The position numbers and the translations under genes were made by a program. The notes beneath the pieces were generated by a model that saw nothing but the letters and a program-made list of their open reading frames with translations, was not told where the DNA came from and ran no database searches. From Limnohabitans sp. MMS-10A-178 (lineage in GTDB: Bacteria > Pseudomonadota > Gammaproteobacteria > Burkholderiales > Burkholderiaceae_C), in assembly GCF_003063375.1 (NCBI RefSeq), contig NZ_NERY01000001.1:1054001-1118000 (forward strand): a DNA stretch of 64,000 nucleotides. Reading direction: 5' to 3'. Of this stretch, positions 1 through 8,016 are shown piece after piece. How positions within the stretch are numbered: position 1 is the first letter of the stretch; each line of letters opens with the position of its first letter.

Positions 1-269
1 ACTGGTGTAGCAACCAGCACTGCAAGTCCAACCATGAGCAAACTACCCACGATGGCGTTGCGCAGTCCGCCGCCCTCGGTTCCGGGGGCGGGTGTGTCTT
101 GGCTCACAATGTTCCAATCGAGTGCAGCAAACCCGTTGGCAAACAAAACAAACAAAATCCAGAGTAAAACGGCCAAACCCAAAGTCATGGCCAACATCGA
201 GGTCACCATGCCCCACAGGTTGGCCAGGCGACGCCGGCGATACAGTGCGTGATTCATGTTCATGGCCAT
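1..269 (-). CDS. pstA: Phosphate ABC transporter permease PstA (partial, N-terminus only)
   Basis: The ORF track misses this gene because it is cut by the left edge. Reading the minus strand from 269 gives MAMNMNHALYRRRRLANLWG followed by a hydrophobic first membrane helix and a periplasmic stretch, open to the window edge (about 89 residues visible). The start at 269 lies one base after the pstC stop; internal ATGs at 263 and 257 are alternatives. PstA pairs with PstC as the inner-membrane channel of the high-affinity phosphate importer PstSCAB. The call rests on position directly behind pstC and on the N-terminal topology. The catalytic-loop region of the permease is outside the window. Confidence 0.85.
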   Translation of the reverse strand, partial: MAMNMNHALYRRRRLANLWGMVTSMLAMTLGLAVLLWILFVLFANGFAALDWNIVSQDTPAPGTEGGGLRNAIVGSLLMVGLAVLVATP

Positions 270-270
270 A

Positions 271-1260
271 TCAGAACCCCTTGGCTTTTTCAGCCCTGCT
301 GATCATGATTTTGGCGAGCGCAAGAACCATGAAAGTGATAATAAACAACAAGAAACCTAGCGCAAACAAGGATGACATGTGGAAGTCGGCGGCCTCGCCA
401 AATTCATTGGCCAATGTTGATGCAATGGACGTTCCTGGTGAAAAAAGTGAGGTGGGCATGCGATTGGCATTGCCAATCACAAAGGTGACGGCCATGGTCT
501 CGCCAAGCGCTCGACCCAGGCCCAACATGACTCCCCCAATGACCCCCTTCTGGGTGTAAGGTAAAACAATCTTTGTGACCACTTCCCAAGTGGTGCAGCC
601 AAGCCCGTATGCAGACTCCCGCAATATAGGGGGCGTGATTTCAAACACATCGCGCATGACGGAGGCCACAAAGGGCACCACCATGAAAGCCAACACAATG
701 CCGGCCGCCAAAATGCCCATGCCGTTGGGCGCGCCACCAAACAAAAATCCAATGATAGGCATGCCACCTAAAACTTGGCGGAGCGGTACTTGAATAAAAT
801 CTGCAAACAAGGGTGCAAACACGAACAAACCAAACATGCCATAAATGATGGAAGGCACTGCGGCCAACAATTCAATGGCTGTGCCTAAAGGGCGACGCAA
901 CCAAACGGGGCATGTCTCGGTTAAAAATACAGCAATTCCGAACGACAGCGGCACTGCAATGAGCATTGCGAGTCCGGCACTTGTGATCGTGCCCACAATG
1001 GCAATGGCGGCGCCAAACTCCTCATTGATGATGTCCCACTCCACATACCAAATGAAGCGCGCGCCAAATTTTGCAAAGGTTGGCCAAGCGTTGATGAACA
1101 AAGAGATAATAATTCCGGCCAATGCCAGAAGAACCATGAGTGAAAAAACTTGCGTCATCCGATGAAACAGCCAGTCTTGAGTGCGCTGGCGCTCGGCTGT
1201 TTTGAGCAAGTGAGCGGCTTGAGCCGAACTGGGCAGAGGATTTGACATGTCTTGGTTCAC
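271..1260 (-). CDS. pstC: Phosphate ABC transporter permease PstC
   Basis: 329 residues, normal for PstC. It is a BPD-type ABC permease with about six membrane helices: one near residues 35-60, a long periplasmic loop (TFAKFGARFIWYVEWD), then helices from about 90 onward. The permease loop carrying EVVTKIVLPYTQKGVIGG, followed by GLGRALGETMAVTFVIGN, is the PstC/PstA signature that docks on the PstB ATPase. It forms the inner-membrane pore for inorganic phosphate with PstA. It sits between pstS (upstream) and pstA (downstream, one-base gap), so the order is pstS-pstC-pstA. A hairpin lies between pstS and pstC and may lower expression of the membrane subunits relative to PstS. Confidence 0.95.
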   Translation of the reverse strand: MNQDMSNPLPSSAQAAHLLKTAERQRTQDWLFHRMTQVFSLMVLLALAGIIISLFINAWPTFAKFGARFIWYVEWDIINEEFGAAIAIVGTITSAGLAMLIAVPLSFGIAVFLTETCPVWLRRPLGTAIELLAAVPSIIYGMFGLFVFAPLFADFIQVPLRQVLGGMPIIGFLFGGAPNGMGILAAGIVLAFMVVPFVASVMRDVFEITPPILRESAYGLGCTTWEVVTKIVLPYTQKGVIGGVMLGLGRALGETMAVTFVIGNANRMPTSLFSPGTSIASTLANEFGEAADFHMSSLFALGFLLFIITFMVLALAKIMISRAEKAKGF

Positions 1261-1290
1261 TCAACAAGGAAATCAATTTAGAAAGAAAGA

Positions 1291-1322
1291 ATCCGTTGGC
1301 TGCGCACAGGCAACCAACGGAT
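1291..1322 (-). terminator. Hairpin between pstS and pstC (partial terminator or mRNA stabiliser)
   Basis: The arms ATCCGTTGG and CCAACGGAT are perfect 9-bp inverted repeats. On the minus strand they are followed by a pyrimidine run (TCTTTCTTTC). The hairpin lies just after the pstS stop and before pstC. Such hairpins commonly give the binding protein more transcript than the permeases of the same operon; that role is inferred. Confidence 0.6.
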
Positions 1323-1338
1323 GAATACCAAGCTTAAA

Positions 1339-2358
1339 TTACTTCTGAATTTGCGACCAAACTTTGGCGCGAATTTCGTTGGTCAAGCTGTCTGGCAATG
1401 GCACATAGTCCAACTCGGCGGCCATTTTCTTGCCATTTTTGAAGGACCAATCGAAGAACTTGAGAGCTTCGTTGGAGGCAGCTTTGTCACCAGGGTTCTT
1501 GTACATCAAGATGAAGGAGGCTGTGCTGATGGGCCAGCTGGTGTCGCCTTTGGCGTTGACCATTGACACACCCATGCCAGGAACGCTGAACCAGTCGGCA
1601 CCGGCAGCAGCAGCAGCAAATGTCAAATCATCTGGGCTCACGTATTTGCCATTGGCATTTTGAACTTGCATGAAATTCATATTGTTCTTTTTAACGTAGG
1701 CGTACTCAACATAACCAATAGCACCTTTAATGCGGTTGACGTTGGCTGCAACACCTTCGTTGCCCTTGCCGCCCACAGAGGTGGGTGCGGGCCACTTCAC
1801 TGCTGCGCCTTTGCCAATTGTGTCGGCAAATTCTTTGCTGACCACTGAGAGGTAGTCTGTCCAGTTGAATGTGGTGCCAGAACCGTCGGCGCGGTGAACC
1901 ACGGTAATGAGTTCGTTAGGCAAATTTTTACCGGGGTTGAGGGCGGCAAGCTTGGGGTCATTCCACTTGCTGATCTTGCCAATGAACATTTCGGCCAAGA
2001 CGGGGCCAGTAACGCGCAATTCACCGGGCTTGAAGCCATCCAAGTTGACCACGGGCACGGTGCCACCGATGATGGCGGGGAACTGAACCATGCCGTCTTT
2101 GTCGAGGTCAGCGCCAGGCAAAGGTGCATCTGTGGCGCCAAATGTGACTGTTTTGGCGCGAATTTGACGGATACCACCTGATGAACCAATCGATTGATAG
2201 TTCATGCCAGTGCCCGTAGCGGCTTTGTAGCCTTCAGCCCACTTGGCATAGATAGGGAAGGGGAATGTGGCGCCTGCACCAGTGATGTCGGCAGCCCAAG
2301 AAGTTGCTGCCAATGCTGTCAAGCCGACAGCGGCAACGAGGGATTTAAATTTAAGCAT
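1339..2358 (-). CDS. pstS: Phosphate-binding periplasmic protein PstS
   Basis: 339 residues, with a Sec signal peptide (MLKFKSLVAAVGLTALAATSWA, cleavage before ADITGAG). The mature N-terminus carries the PstS hallmark GAGATFPFPIYAKWAEGYK, and further on come GSSGGIRQI and RADGSGTTFNWTDYLS, which contribute phosphate-binding Ser, Arg, Asp and Thr residues. It captures phosphate in the periplasm and delivers it to PstC/PstA. The start is supported by a GGAG eight bases upstream. It is the first gene of the pst operon, transcribed away from phoX, with a Pho-box-like sequence at 2437-2454. Confidence 0.97.
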   Translation of the reverse strand: MLKFKSLVAAVGLTALAATSWAADITGAGATFPFPIYAKWAEGYKAATGTGMNYQSIGSSGGIRQIRAKTVTFGATDAPLPGADLDKDGMVQFPAIIGGTVPVVNLDGFKPGELRVTGPVLAEMFIGKISKWNDPKLAALNPGKNLPNELITVVHRADGSGTTFNWTDYLSVVSKEFADTIGKGAAVKWPAPTSVGGKGNEGVAANVNRIKGAIGYVEYAYVKKNNMNFMQVQNANGKYVSPDDLTFAAAAAGADWFSVPGMGVSMVNAKGDTSWPISTASFILMYKNPGDKAASNEALKFFDWSFKNGKKMAAELDYVPLPDSLTNEIRAKVWSQIQK

Positions 2359-2436
2359 TTCAGCTCCAGTAAGGTATTCGGGGTTGATTTTCTAGCAACT
2401 TGTCAGTTACCAGAAAGGACACTTTAATGTTGAATT

Positions 2437-2454
2437 ATGACAAATTCATGTCAG
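2437..2454 (-). promoter_or_regulatory. Pho box upstream of pstS
   Basis: The minus strand reads CTGACATGAATTTGTCAT. It matches the PhoB consensus CTGTCATAWAWCTGTCAY at about 15 of 18 positions, with both TGNCAT half-sites at the right spacing. It lies about 80 bp upstream of the pstS start, so phosphate-starvation activation by PhoB is expected. Confidence 0.75.
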
Positions 2455-2515
2455 TCGGATGATGTTTAAGCTTCCAACAATGAAAGTTAATGCATCTTTT
2501 TTTGTATTTTTAATG

Positions 2516-2533
2516 CCTTCATAAATCTGTCAT
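2516..2533 (+). promoter_or_regulatory. Pho box upstream of phoX
   Basis: CCTTCATAAATCTGTCAT matches the PhoB consensus CTGTCATAWAWCTGTCAY at 16 of 18 positions. It ends about 53 bp before the phoX start at 2587. It is oriented towards phoX, and a second Pho box faces pstS in the same 228-bp gap. Confidence 0.78.
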
Positions 2534-2586
2534 TGACATTTGAAATAGTTGCTCCATTGCTTTTTTTTTCAACAAGGAGTGCTTCA

Positions 2587-4875
2587 ATGCCAATCAACGA
2601 CGATCAGAGTTTCAACAATTCTTCCAACCCCCACTTTCAGGATGTTCTGAAAGAAGCCCTCAAGAACCCATCGCGCCGAAACATTTTGCGCGGTGGCTTG
2701 GGCTTGGCTTCCATGATGGCTTTGCCTATGTTGCCTGGCTGCGGCAGCATCGCTTCATCGCTACCCGAACTGTCTACTGCCAATGTTTTGGGTTTCAATG
2801 CCGTCACAAAAAGTATCCTAGACCAAGTCACTGTTCCTGCTGGCTACACCGTCAGAGTGTTGCATGCCACCGGCGACAGACTGGCCCCCAGTGTTCCTGC
2901 TTATTCCAACTTAGGTTTGGAAACAGATGACTGGAGCATGCGCGTTGGTGATCACCACGACGGCATGGACATTTTCTACATCGACAGCAACGGCCGCTAC
3001 AGCGCCACGGCCACCAACAGAGCCGTGTTGGCTGTTAACCATGAAAGCTCTGCTGACTCTCACCTCTTGCACCCCAAAGGACAAACGTCTGGCGGCGTGA
3101 ATGGCAAAAGATTCAGCCAATTTGGCGATTGGGATGTCAAGGCACGTCCAGGTTTGGAAGTTCTGAAAGAAATTAACTTGCACGGAATTTCCGTGGCCGA
3201 AATCACTTTGGACAGCTCCGGCAAGCCTACAGGCGGCTACGTACTTGATTCAGCCTTGAACCGCAGAATCACGCCTCAGACCGTGGCGGACGTACAAGGT
3301 CCAGCAGCGCATTTAAGCGATATCCGTGCCATGTTTGTTACACGCTTTGACACCACCGGCGCAACTTCCCGCGGCACCTTGAACAATTGCGGTCATGGCA
3401 TCACACCTTGGGGCACCTACCTGGGCTGCGAAGAAAACTGGGCTGTCTATTTCAACATGCCCACCGGCACCACATTGCCTGATGCAAAAATCATTGCCTC
3501 ACGCAAGCGCTATGGTGTGAGCAATGCTGTTTTGTCCAGCACTGCCACAACAGGTTTAGGACAAGGCTGGTACACCCCAACTGACTTGCCCGATACAGAT
3601 TCCCGTTTCTCAAGATGGAATGTTGCGGCCACAGGCGCTACTGCAGCCGCAGACTTCCGCAATGAGCCACACACTTTTGGCTACAACGTAGAAGTTGATC
3701 CTGTGAACCCTTCAGCCCGCCCCGCCAAGCGCACGGCCATGGGTCGCTTTGCGCACGAGGCTGCAGTTTGCAGCATTCCAGTTGTGGGCAAGCCATTGGC
3801 TTTCTACATGGGTTGCGACAGCCGCAACGAATACATTTACAAATTTGTCACAGCTCAAAACTGGAGCGCCGCCGACATCGGTGGCGGTATGGCAGCTGGC
3901 AATAAGTACCTCAACGAAGGTAAGTTGTATGTGGCCAAATTCAACAGCAATGGCGCTGGTGAGTGGATTGAGTTGTCGATCAACAACCCATTGATCAAGT
4001 CATATGCTGGCGCAGCTGGCTTTACATTCACCACCCAAGCTGACATTTACGTTCACACACGCTTGGCTGCGGATGCCGTGGGCGCTACCAAAATGGACCG
4101 TCCTGAGTGGGGTGCTGTGAATTATGCCAACGGTGAAGTTTATTTTGCCTTGACCAACAACAGCTCCAGCAACCGCACACCCGCTTCAGCAGACGGTGCC
4201 AACCCACGCTCCTTCAACGACGCAGACGGCAAAAAGGGTTCAGGCAATCCGAACGGTCACATCATTCGTTTCAAAGAGCAAGACAACCTGGCCACAGCAA
4301 CGGGCTTCAATTGGGATATTTTTGTGTTTGGCGCAGAAGAAGACATGCCCGCCAATGTCAACGTTTCTAAGTTGACAGCCAACAACAGCTTCTCTTCACC
4401 TGATGGTTTGTGGTTCAGCAAGAGCACAGGTATTTGCTGGATTCAAACCGATGATGGCGCCTTCACAGACGAGACCAACTGCATGTTGCTGGCATCTGTC
4501 CCTGGTAAAGTGGGTGATGGTGGTGAGTTCTATATCGATAACACTTTAGTCTCTGGAACCTCCTCAAGCAACAACGTGACAAGAACCTTCATTGGCGGTA
4601 TTTTGGGTGAGTCGCGCCTGCGTCGATTCTTGGTTGCGCCAAAAGGCGCCGAGGTCACTGGCATGACAGAGACGCCAGATGGCAAAACGGTTTTTGTCAA
4701 CATTCAGCACCCTGGCGAGAACACACCTGCGATTGGTACTGCTGCATCCTTCACCCTTGAAAGCCAATGGCCAGGCAATGGTGGTGGATTGACATCGGCT
4801 TATGGCCCTGCTGGACGCCCCCGCTCAGCCACGCTGGTGATTACCAAAAACGACGGCGGTAAGATTGGCCTCTGA
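2587..4875 (+). CDS. phoX: PhoX-family alkaline phosphatase, Tat-exported
   Basis: 762 residues from the ATG at 2587, chosen over the longer ORF start at 2533 because AAGGAG lies eight bases before it and because the upstream extension overlaps the Pho box. The N-terminus carries a twin-arginine signal (SRRNILRGG then a hydrophobic stretch ending in LPGCGS). The rest matches the DUF839/PhoX family, including NCGHGITPWGTYLGCEENW, RFAHEAA, and TGMTETPDGKTVFVNIQHPGE near the C-terminus. PhoX enzymes are Fe/Ca-dependent phosphomonoesterases that release phosphate from organic esters outside the inner membrane. Divergence from pstS and the Pho box place it in the phosphate-starvation response. The Cys after the signal is not in a canonical lipobox, so lipidation is uncertain. 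Confidence 0.92.
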   Translation: MPINDDQSFNNSSNPHFQDVLKEALKNPSRRNILRGGLGLASMMALPMLPGCGSIASSLPELSTANVLGFNAVTKSILDQVTVPAGYTVRVLHATGDRLAPSVPAYSNLGLETDDWSMRVGDHHDGMDIFYIDSNGRYSATATNRAVLAVNHESSADSHLLHPKGQTSGGVNGKRFSQFGDWDVKARPGLEVLKEINLHGISVAEITLDSSGKPTGGYVLDSALNRRITPQTVADVQGPAAHLSDIRAMFVTRFDTTGATSRGTLNNCGHGITPWGTYLGCEENWAVYFNMPTGTTLPDAKIIASRKRYGVSNAVLSSTATTGLGQGWYTPTDLPDTDSRFSRWNVAATGATAAADFRNEPHTFGYNVEVDPVNPSARPAKRTAMGRFAHEAAVCSIPVVGKPLAFYMGCDSRNEYIYKFVTAQNWSAADIGGGMAAGNKYLNEGKLYVAKFNSNGAGEWIELSINNPLIKSYAGAAGFTFTTQADIYVHTRLAADAVGATKMDRPEWGAVNYANGEVYFALTNNSSSNRTPASADGANPRSFNDADGKKGSGNPNGHIIRFKEQDNLATATGFNWDIFVFGAEEDMPANVNVSKLTANNSFSSPDGLWFSKSTGICWIQTDDGAFTDETNCMLLASVPGKVGDGGEFYIDNTLVSGTSSSNNVTRTFIGGILGESRLRRFLVAPKGAEVTGMTETPDGKTVFVNIQHPGENTPAIGTAASFTLESQWPGNGGGLTSAYGPAGRPRSATLVITKNDGGKIGL

Positions 4876-4880
4876 TATCT

Positions 4881-4909
4881 TTTAATTGGGGTCAGATCAG
4901 AATTAATTT
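4881..4909 (+). repeat. 29-bp dispersed repeat, copy A
   Basis: The segment from TTTAATTGGGGTCAGATCA through ATTAATTT recurs in inverted orientation at 36797-36825 with 27 of 29 positions identical. It lies just after the phoX stop. Next to it AGATCAGAA (4894-4902) pairs perfectly with TTCTGATCT (4929-4937), with ACGG/CCGT in between, so the copy sits in a REP-like palindromic structure. GGGGTCAG-type sequences of this look are common scattered repeats in proteobacteria, some associated with REP-type transposases. No transposase gene is seen here. Confidence 0.6.
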
Positions 4910-4954
4910 GCTTCACGGCACCGTTCTGTTCTGATCTCAAACTAGATTTAAAAT

Positions 4955-5359
4955 TTGGACATGCGCTGCATGTCCATTTTTTTTGCCTGTCTTATCTCGA
5001 CACCTGCAATTGCATGGAATCCTTTTTCAAGCGAGGAGTTCACGGATGTTCCATTGTCAAAGCTTGAGCTGCAAAAAGTAAAGATCAATGCCGGTTGGGC
5101 CAGGGACGATGATCAGACCCTGATTTTTGAGTTGAGCAACGGTCTGAAAGGCCCTATTCAATGCGGCGCAGCCAATGTTGAGCTCAACACAGGCAAATCG
5201 GTGTCAAAAGTGTTTGTACCCAAATTTGCAATTCCAGGCCAAGCCACTCGAAACGCCAGCATGCCGGTGGTTAAAGGCACGATGAAATCTTATGCGCTCA
5301 CGTGCTCTTGTTTCAAGAAAAAGGGTTCGGAGGACTGTGTGAATCCTCTGGCGCGCTAA
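4955..5359 (+). CDS. Small exported hypothetical protein
   Basis: 134 residues as given by the ORF; the start may be 4955, 4961 or 4970. The N-terminus (MRCMSIFFACLISTPAIA, then WNPFSSEEF) looks like a cleavable signal peptide. The mature part is short, apparently beta-rich, with Cys residues in IQCGAAN and LTCSCFKKKGSEDC that could form disulfides. I do not recognise the family. It stands alone between phoX and the convergent phosphatase gene, and its stop codon lies in a hairpin shared by both genes. No clear ribosome binding site decides the start. A small periplasmic protein is the safest description. Confidence 0.6.
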   Translation: MDMRCMSIFFACLISTPAIAWNPFSSEEFTDVPLSKLELQKVKINAGWARDDDQTLIFELSNGLKGPIQCGAANVELNTGKSVSKVFVPKFAIPGQATRNASMPVVKGTMKSYALTCSCFKKKGSEDCVNPLAR

Positions 5360-5382
5360 CTAATTCTTGACGAGATAGTTAG
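5356..5382. terminator. Bidirectional hairpin between convergent genes
   Basis: CTAACTA and TAGTTAG are perfect 7-bp inverted repeats. They span the stop codon of the exported small protein on the plus strand and the stop of the phosphatase gene on the minus strand. There is no long T-run, so it is a weak or Rho-assisted terminator at best. Confidence 0.4.
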
Positions 5383-6122
5383 GCTAGATAAAGGGACTGC
5401 AGTTTGCTTTGCGCGGCAGGCGTTAAACCCAATTGGCTGCTTAAATAATTTTGAATGCCCTGGTGCCTGCTTTGAATTTCATCCAGAGCCGCTTTTAAAA
5501 AACTTTCTTGAACTTCCCACACAATTTTCATGACGTCGGGCGACAGCGTGGTCGCTCCAGTGCTGTTGGGCTTGTAGAGTTGGTTGGTCAGGAGATAGTC
5601 TTGCCAAATATCCTGTTGCGAGACGCCCAAGGCACTCAAAATGAGTGCTGCCGCAAGACCTGTGCGATCTTTGCCTGCGGTGCAATGGAACAGAAGCGGT
5701 TCAGTGTGGTCTAGCATGTGCTCAAACAATTGGGCAAAGCGGTGCGAATCAGACTTTACAAAATCGCGGTAGGTGGTTTGCATGGCATCCAAGGCATCGG
5801 CGGCCGTGAGGGGCTTGCCTGTGAGGTGCTGGGCTTGAAGTCTTTGTACCACTGTTGGCTCAATGCTAAGGCTGTGCCGCTTGATATGAGGCCATTCGTA
5901 AGCCTGAGCTTGACTCTCTTGAACGCCTCGAAAATCGAAGGCACGCTTGAGGCCCAGGTTGTGCAATTGCGCCAGGTCTTCACTCTCTAAATTGGCCAAA
6001 TGATCTGAGCGAAACAGGGTGCGCCACTTAACGGGGCGACCTGCATGGCCCACGTAGCCACCTAAGTCGCGAAAGTTGGAGGCCCCTTTTAAAGGGATAT
6101 GGCGCTGTATGTGATCTTGCAT
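5379..6122 (-). CDS. Tyrosine-protein-phosphatase-like protein (Y_phosphatase3 type)
   Basis: 247 residues. The phosphatase P-loop HCTAGKDRTG lies near residue 146, giving the C-X5-R catalytic site with Cys nucleophile and Arg. The N-terminus has the family motif ASNFRDLGGY and TLFRSDHL typical of bacterial Tyr/Ser phosphatases of this group. These are soluble enzymes that remove phosphate from phosphotyrosine, phosphoserine or phosphoinositide substrates; the substrate here is unknown. It follows the VWA gene by 12 bases on the same strand, so it is probably the last gene of the Bat-type operon. Confidence 0.85.
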   Translation of the reverse strand: MQDHIQRHIPLKGASNFRDLGGYVGHAGRPVKWRTLFRSDHLANLESEDLAQLHNLGLKRAFDFRGVQESQAQAYEWPHIKRHSLSIEPTVVQRLQAQHLTGKPLTAADALDAMQTTYRDFVKSDSHRFAQLFEHMLDHTEPLLFHCTAGKDRTGLAAALILSALGVSQQDIWQDYLLTNQLYKPNSTGATTLSPDVMKIVWEVQESFLKAALDEIQSRHQGIQNYLSSQLGLTPAAQSKLQSLYLA

Positions 6123-6134
6123 GAGGTGGTGAGC

Positions 6135-7130
6135 TTAGATGATGCGGCCGAATCTGGAAAAATTGCGCAGGCACGCTATCAAAATGAAAGCCATTCCCAG
6201 CAGGGCCAAATAAGATGTGATTTCACTCAGTGCTCTTTTTTCAAAGCGCAGCCGATAGCCTAGCTGGTCATAGATCTTGGCCAAGCCCTCGGTGCTGTCT
6301 GCTCTGTAATAGGCCGCTTGGGTGATGTTGGCTACTTTCTTCAAAGCTTCGTCTTCGAGCTTGACGCGCATGCTGCGGCCTTGTATCTGAACCACATCAC
6401 CTTCGGGCGTGCCAATGCCAACGGTGTAGACCTTGACTTCGTGGGAGGCCGCCAGTTCGGCCATTTTGATCAATTCGGGTCCCATATTGCTTTGACCATC
6501 GCTAATAAGCACGATGGCCGTATTGCGACCGCGGCTGGCAGAAGCTTCTGTTTCTTTGGGCTTTTGAGCGTCTAAGGATTTGCCTGCATCGGCTGGTTTT
6601 CGAGGCCCTCCATTGTCGGCAGATTCGTTGATGATTTTTTGGGCATCAATGCCAGAACCAGGTAGCAAGGCTTCTAAAGAAATTAACAAACCAGAGCCTA
6701 GCGCAGAGCCGTATTGGAGGGGCAAATTTTCAAGCGCACGGCGAAGCGCGTCCTTCTCTTCTGTGGGTGCTTGAGCCAAGGCGGCTGTGCCAGCTACGAT
6801 GACCAAGCCTACCCGCAAGTGCGCCGGCTTGCTTTCAATGAATTTGAGCGCAGCTTGCTGGGCGGCTTCAATGCGCGAAGGTTTTAAATCCTTGGCGCGC
6901 ATGCTGCCTGAGGTGTCCAAGGCCAGCATCACAGTGGCTTCGCGCAAGGGGGTCAACAACACGGCCTGTGGCCGCGCCATGGCCACACAGAGCATGGCCA
7001 AGCCAAGGCTCAAAATAAGGGGTGGAAATCGTTTGGTAACGTAGGCATAGGCCAGCCCAAAGACTGGCACCAACATGGCGCTGTAAAGCATCAGAGGCCA
7101 TAAAAAAGAAATGGAGCTGAGGTCAGGCAC
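6135..7130 (-). CDS. VWA-domain membrane protein (BatA/BatB type)
   Basis: 331 residues. Hydrophobic segments near residues 10-55 precede a von Willebrand A domain starting at LALDTSGSMRAKD, which has the complete DxSxS metal-ion-dependent adhesion motif. The VWA core runs to about residue 280, with VLISDGQSNMGPELIKMAE and VYTVGIGTPEGD, and a C-terminal membrane helix (TSYLALLGMAFILIACL) follows. An insert around residues 165-200 is Lys/Ala/Glu-rich and low in complexity. Such proteins work with MoxR ATPases and DUF58 proteins in envelope stress or aerotolerance. It overlaps the DUF58 gene by 8 bases. Confidence 0.88.
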   Translation of the reverse strand: MPDLSSISFLWPLMLYSAMLVPVFGLAYAYVTKRFPPLILSLGLAMLCVAMARPQAVLLTPLREATVMLALDTSGSMRAKDLKPSRIEAAQQAALKFIESKPAHLRVGLVIVAGTAALAQAPTEEKDALRRALENLPLQYGSALGSGLLISLEALLPGSGIDAQKIINESADNGGPRKPADAGKSLDAQKPKETEASASRGRNTAIVLISDGQSNMGPELIKMAELAASHEVKVYTVGIGTPEGDVVQIQGRSMRVKLEDEALKKVANITQAAYYRADSTEGLAKIYDQLGYRLRFEKRALSEITSYLALLGMAFILIACLRNFSRFGRII

Positions 7131-8016
7131 GCCAAAGCCTCCTTTTTCTCAGTTCAGAGAATCTTAAAAGTGCAGCCGCAATGTCTTCACTGGTTGAAAG
7201 CTCTAGCGCATCGACGCCCGCTTGTGCAAAAGTTGTTTGCAGTTGAAGTTCTCTTTCTTCAACCAATTGGGCGTAGCGTTTTCTGAATGTGGGATGGGTG
7301 GTGTCCAGCAGCAATTGTTCGGAAGTCTCGGAGTCTTGCAATGTCATGAGTCCCGCATTGGGCAATTGCATTTCAACAGGATCGTAGAGCCTGGCTGCTA
7401 CGGTGTCATGCCGCCTGCCTAGGTGCGACATTTGCTGAGCCCAATTGAAATCTCCCATGAAGTCGGACACCACAAAGACGCAAGAGCGCCGCTTGAGAAG
7501 GCCATTGGCGCTTATTAGCCATTGATTCAAATCGGTTCGGTGAGGGGCTTTTGAAACGGGTGTGGTTTGCGCTGTGTGCAGCACATGCAGAAGATGACGC
7601 CGCCCCATTCGGGCTGGAATGTATTTGAAGCCAGCAGCCTCGTTAGGGCTTAGGATGATAGCACCAATTCGATTACCTCGTTGCATAAGCAACTTGGCCA
7701 TGATGGCCACAAAAGACAGCATGAGTTCACGCTTGCTCTGAACCGTGCTTGCAAAATCCATGGAGCCAGTCAGGTCTAGTAAAAACCAAGCACTGATCTC
7801 TCGATCTTCTTGATGCTCCCTGACATAGGGCGATTGCATGCGTGCCGTGACATTCCAATCGATGTGCCGAACATCGTCGTGTGTTTGGTATTCACGCAGG
7901 TCGGCCAACTCCAGCCCTGCACCCCTGAACAAGGTTTTGTGATCTCCCTGCAACAAGCCATCGAGTCGACGAAGAACCGTCCACTCAAGTTGCTGCAACA
8001 AAGCTTCAGCGGACAT
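7123..8016 (-). CDS. DUF58 domain-containing protein
   Basis: 297 residues, within the range of short DUF58 proteins. The family motif LREYQTHDDVRHIDWNVTARM is at about residues 40-60, followed by VREHQEDREISAWFLLDLTGSMDF, a VWA-like fold with its own DLTGS metal-site sequence. No membrane helix is evident, so it is probably cytoplasmic and membrane-associated through partners. DUF58 proteins are coupled to MoxR AAA+ ATPases. Its start overlaps the end of the moxR gene by 11 bases, and its end overlaps the VWA gene, indicating translational coupling. Confidence 0.9.
   Translation of the reverse strand: MSAEALLQQLEWTVLRRLDGLLQGDHKTLFRGAGLELADLREYQTHDDVRHIDWNVTARMQSPYVREHQEDREISAWFLLDLTGSMDFASTVQSKRELMLSFVAIMAKLLMQRGNRIGAIILSPNEAAGFKYIPARMGRRHLLHVLHTAQTTPVSKAPHRTDLNQWLISANGLLKRRSCVFVVSDFMGDFNWAQQMSHLGRRHDTVAARLYDPVEMQLPNAGLMTLQDSETSEQLLLDTTHPTFRKRYAQLVEERELQLQTTFAQAGVDALELSTSEDIAAALLRFSELRKRRLWRA

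Noticed and set aside
2533-2586. 18-residue N-terminal extension of PhoX
   Set aside because: It overlaps the Pho box and precedes the AAGGAG ribosome site; the Tat signal starts from the ATG at 2587.
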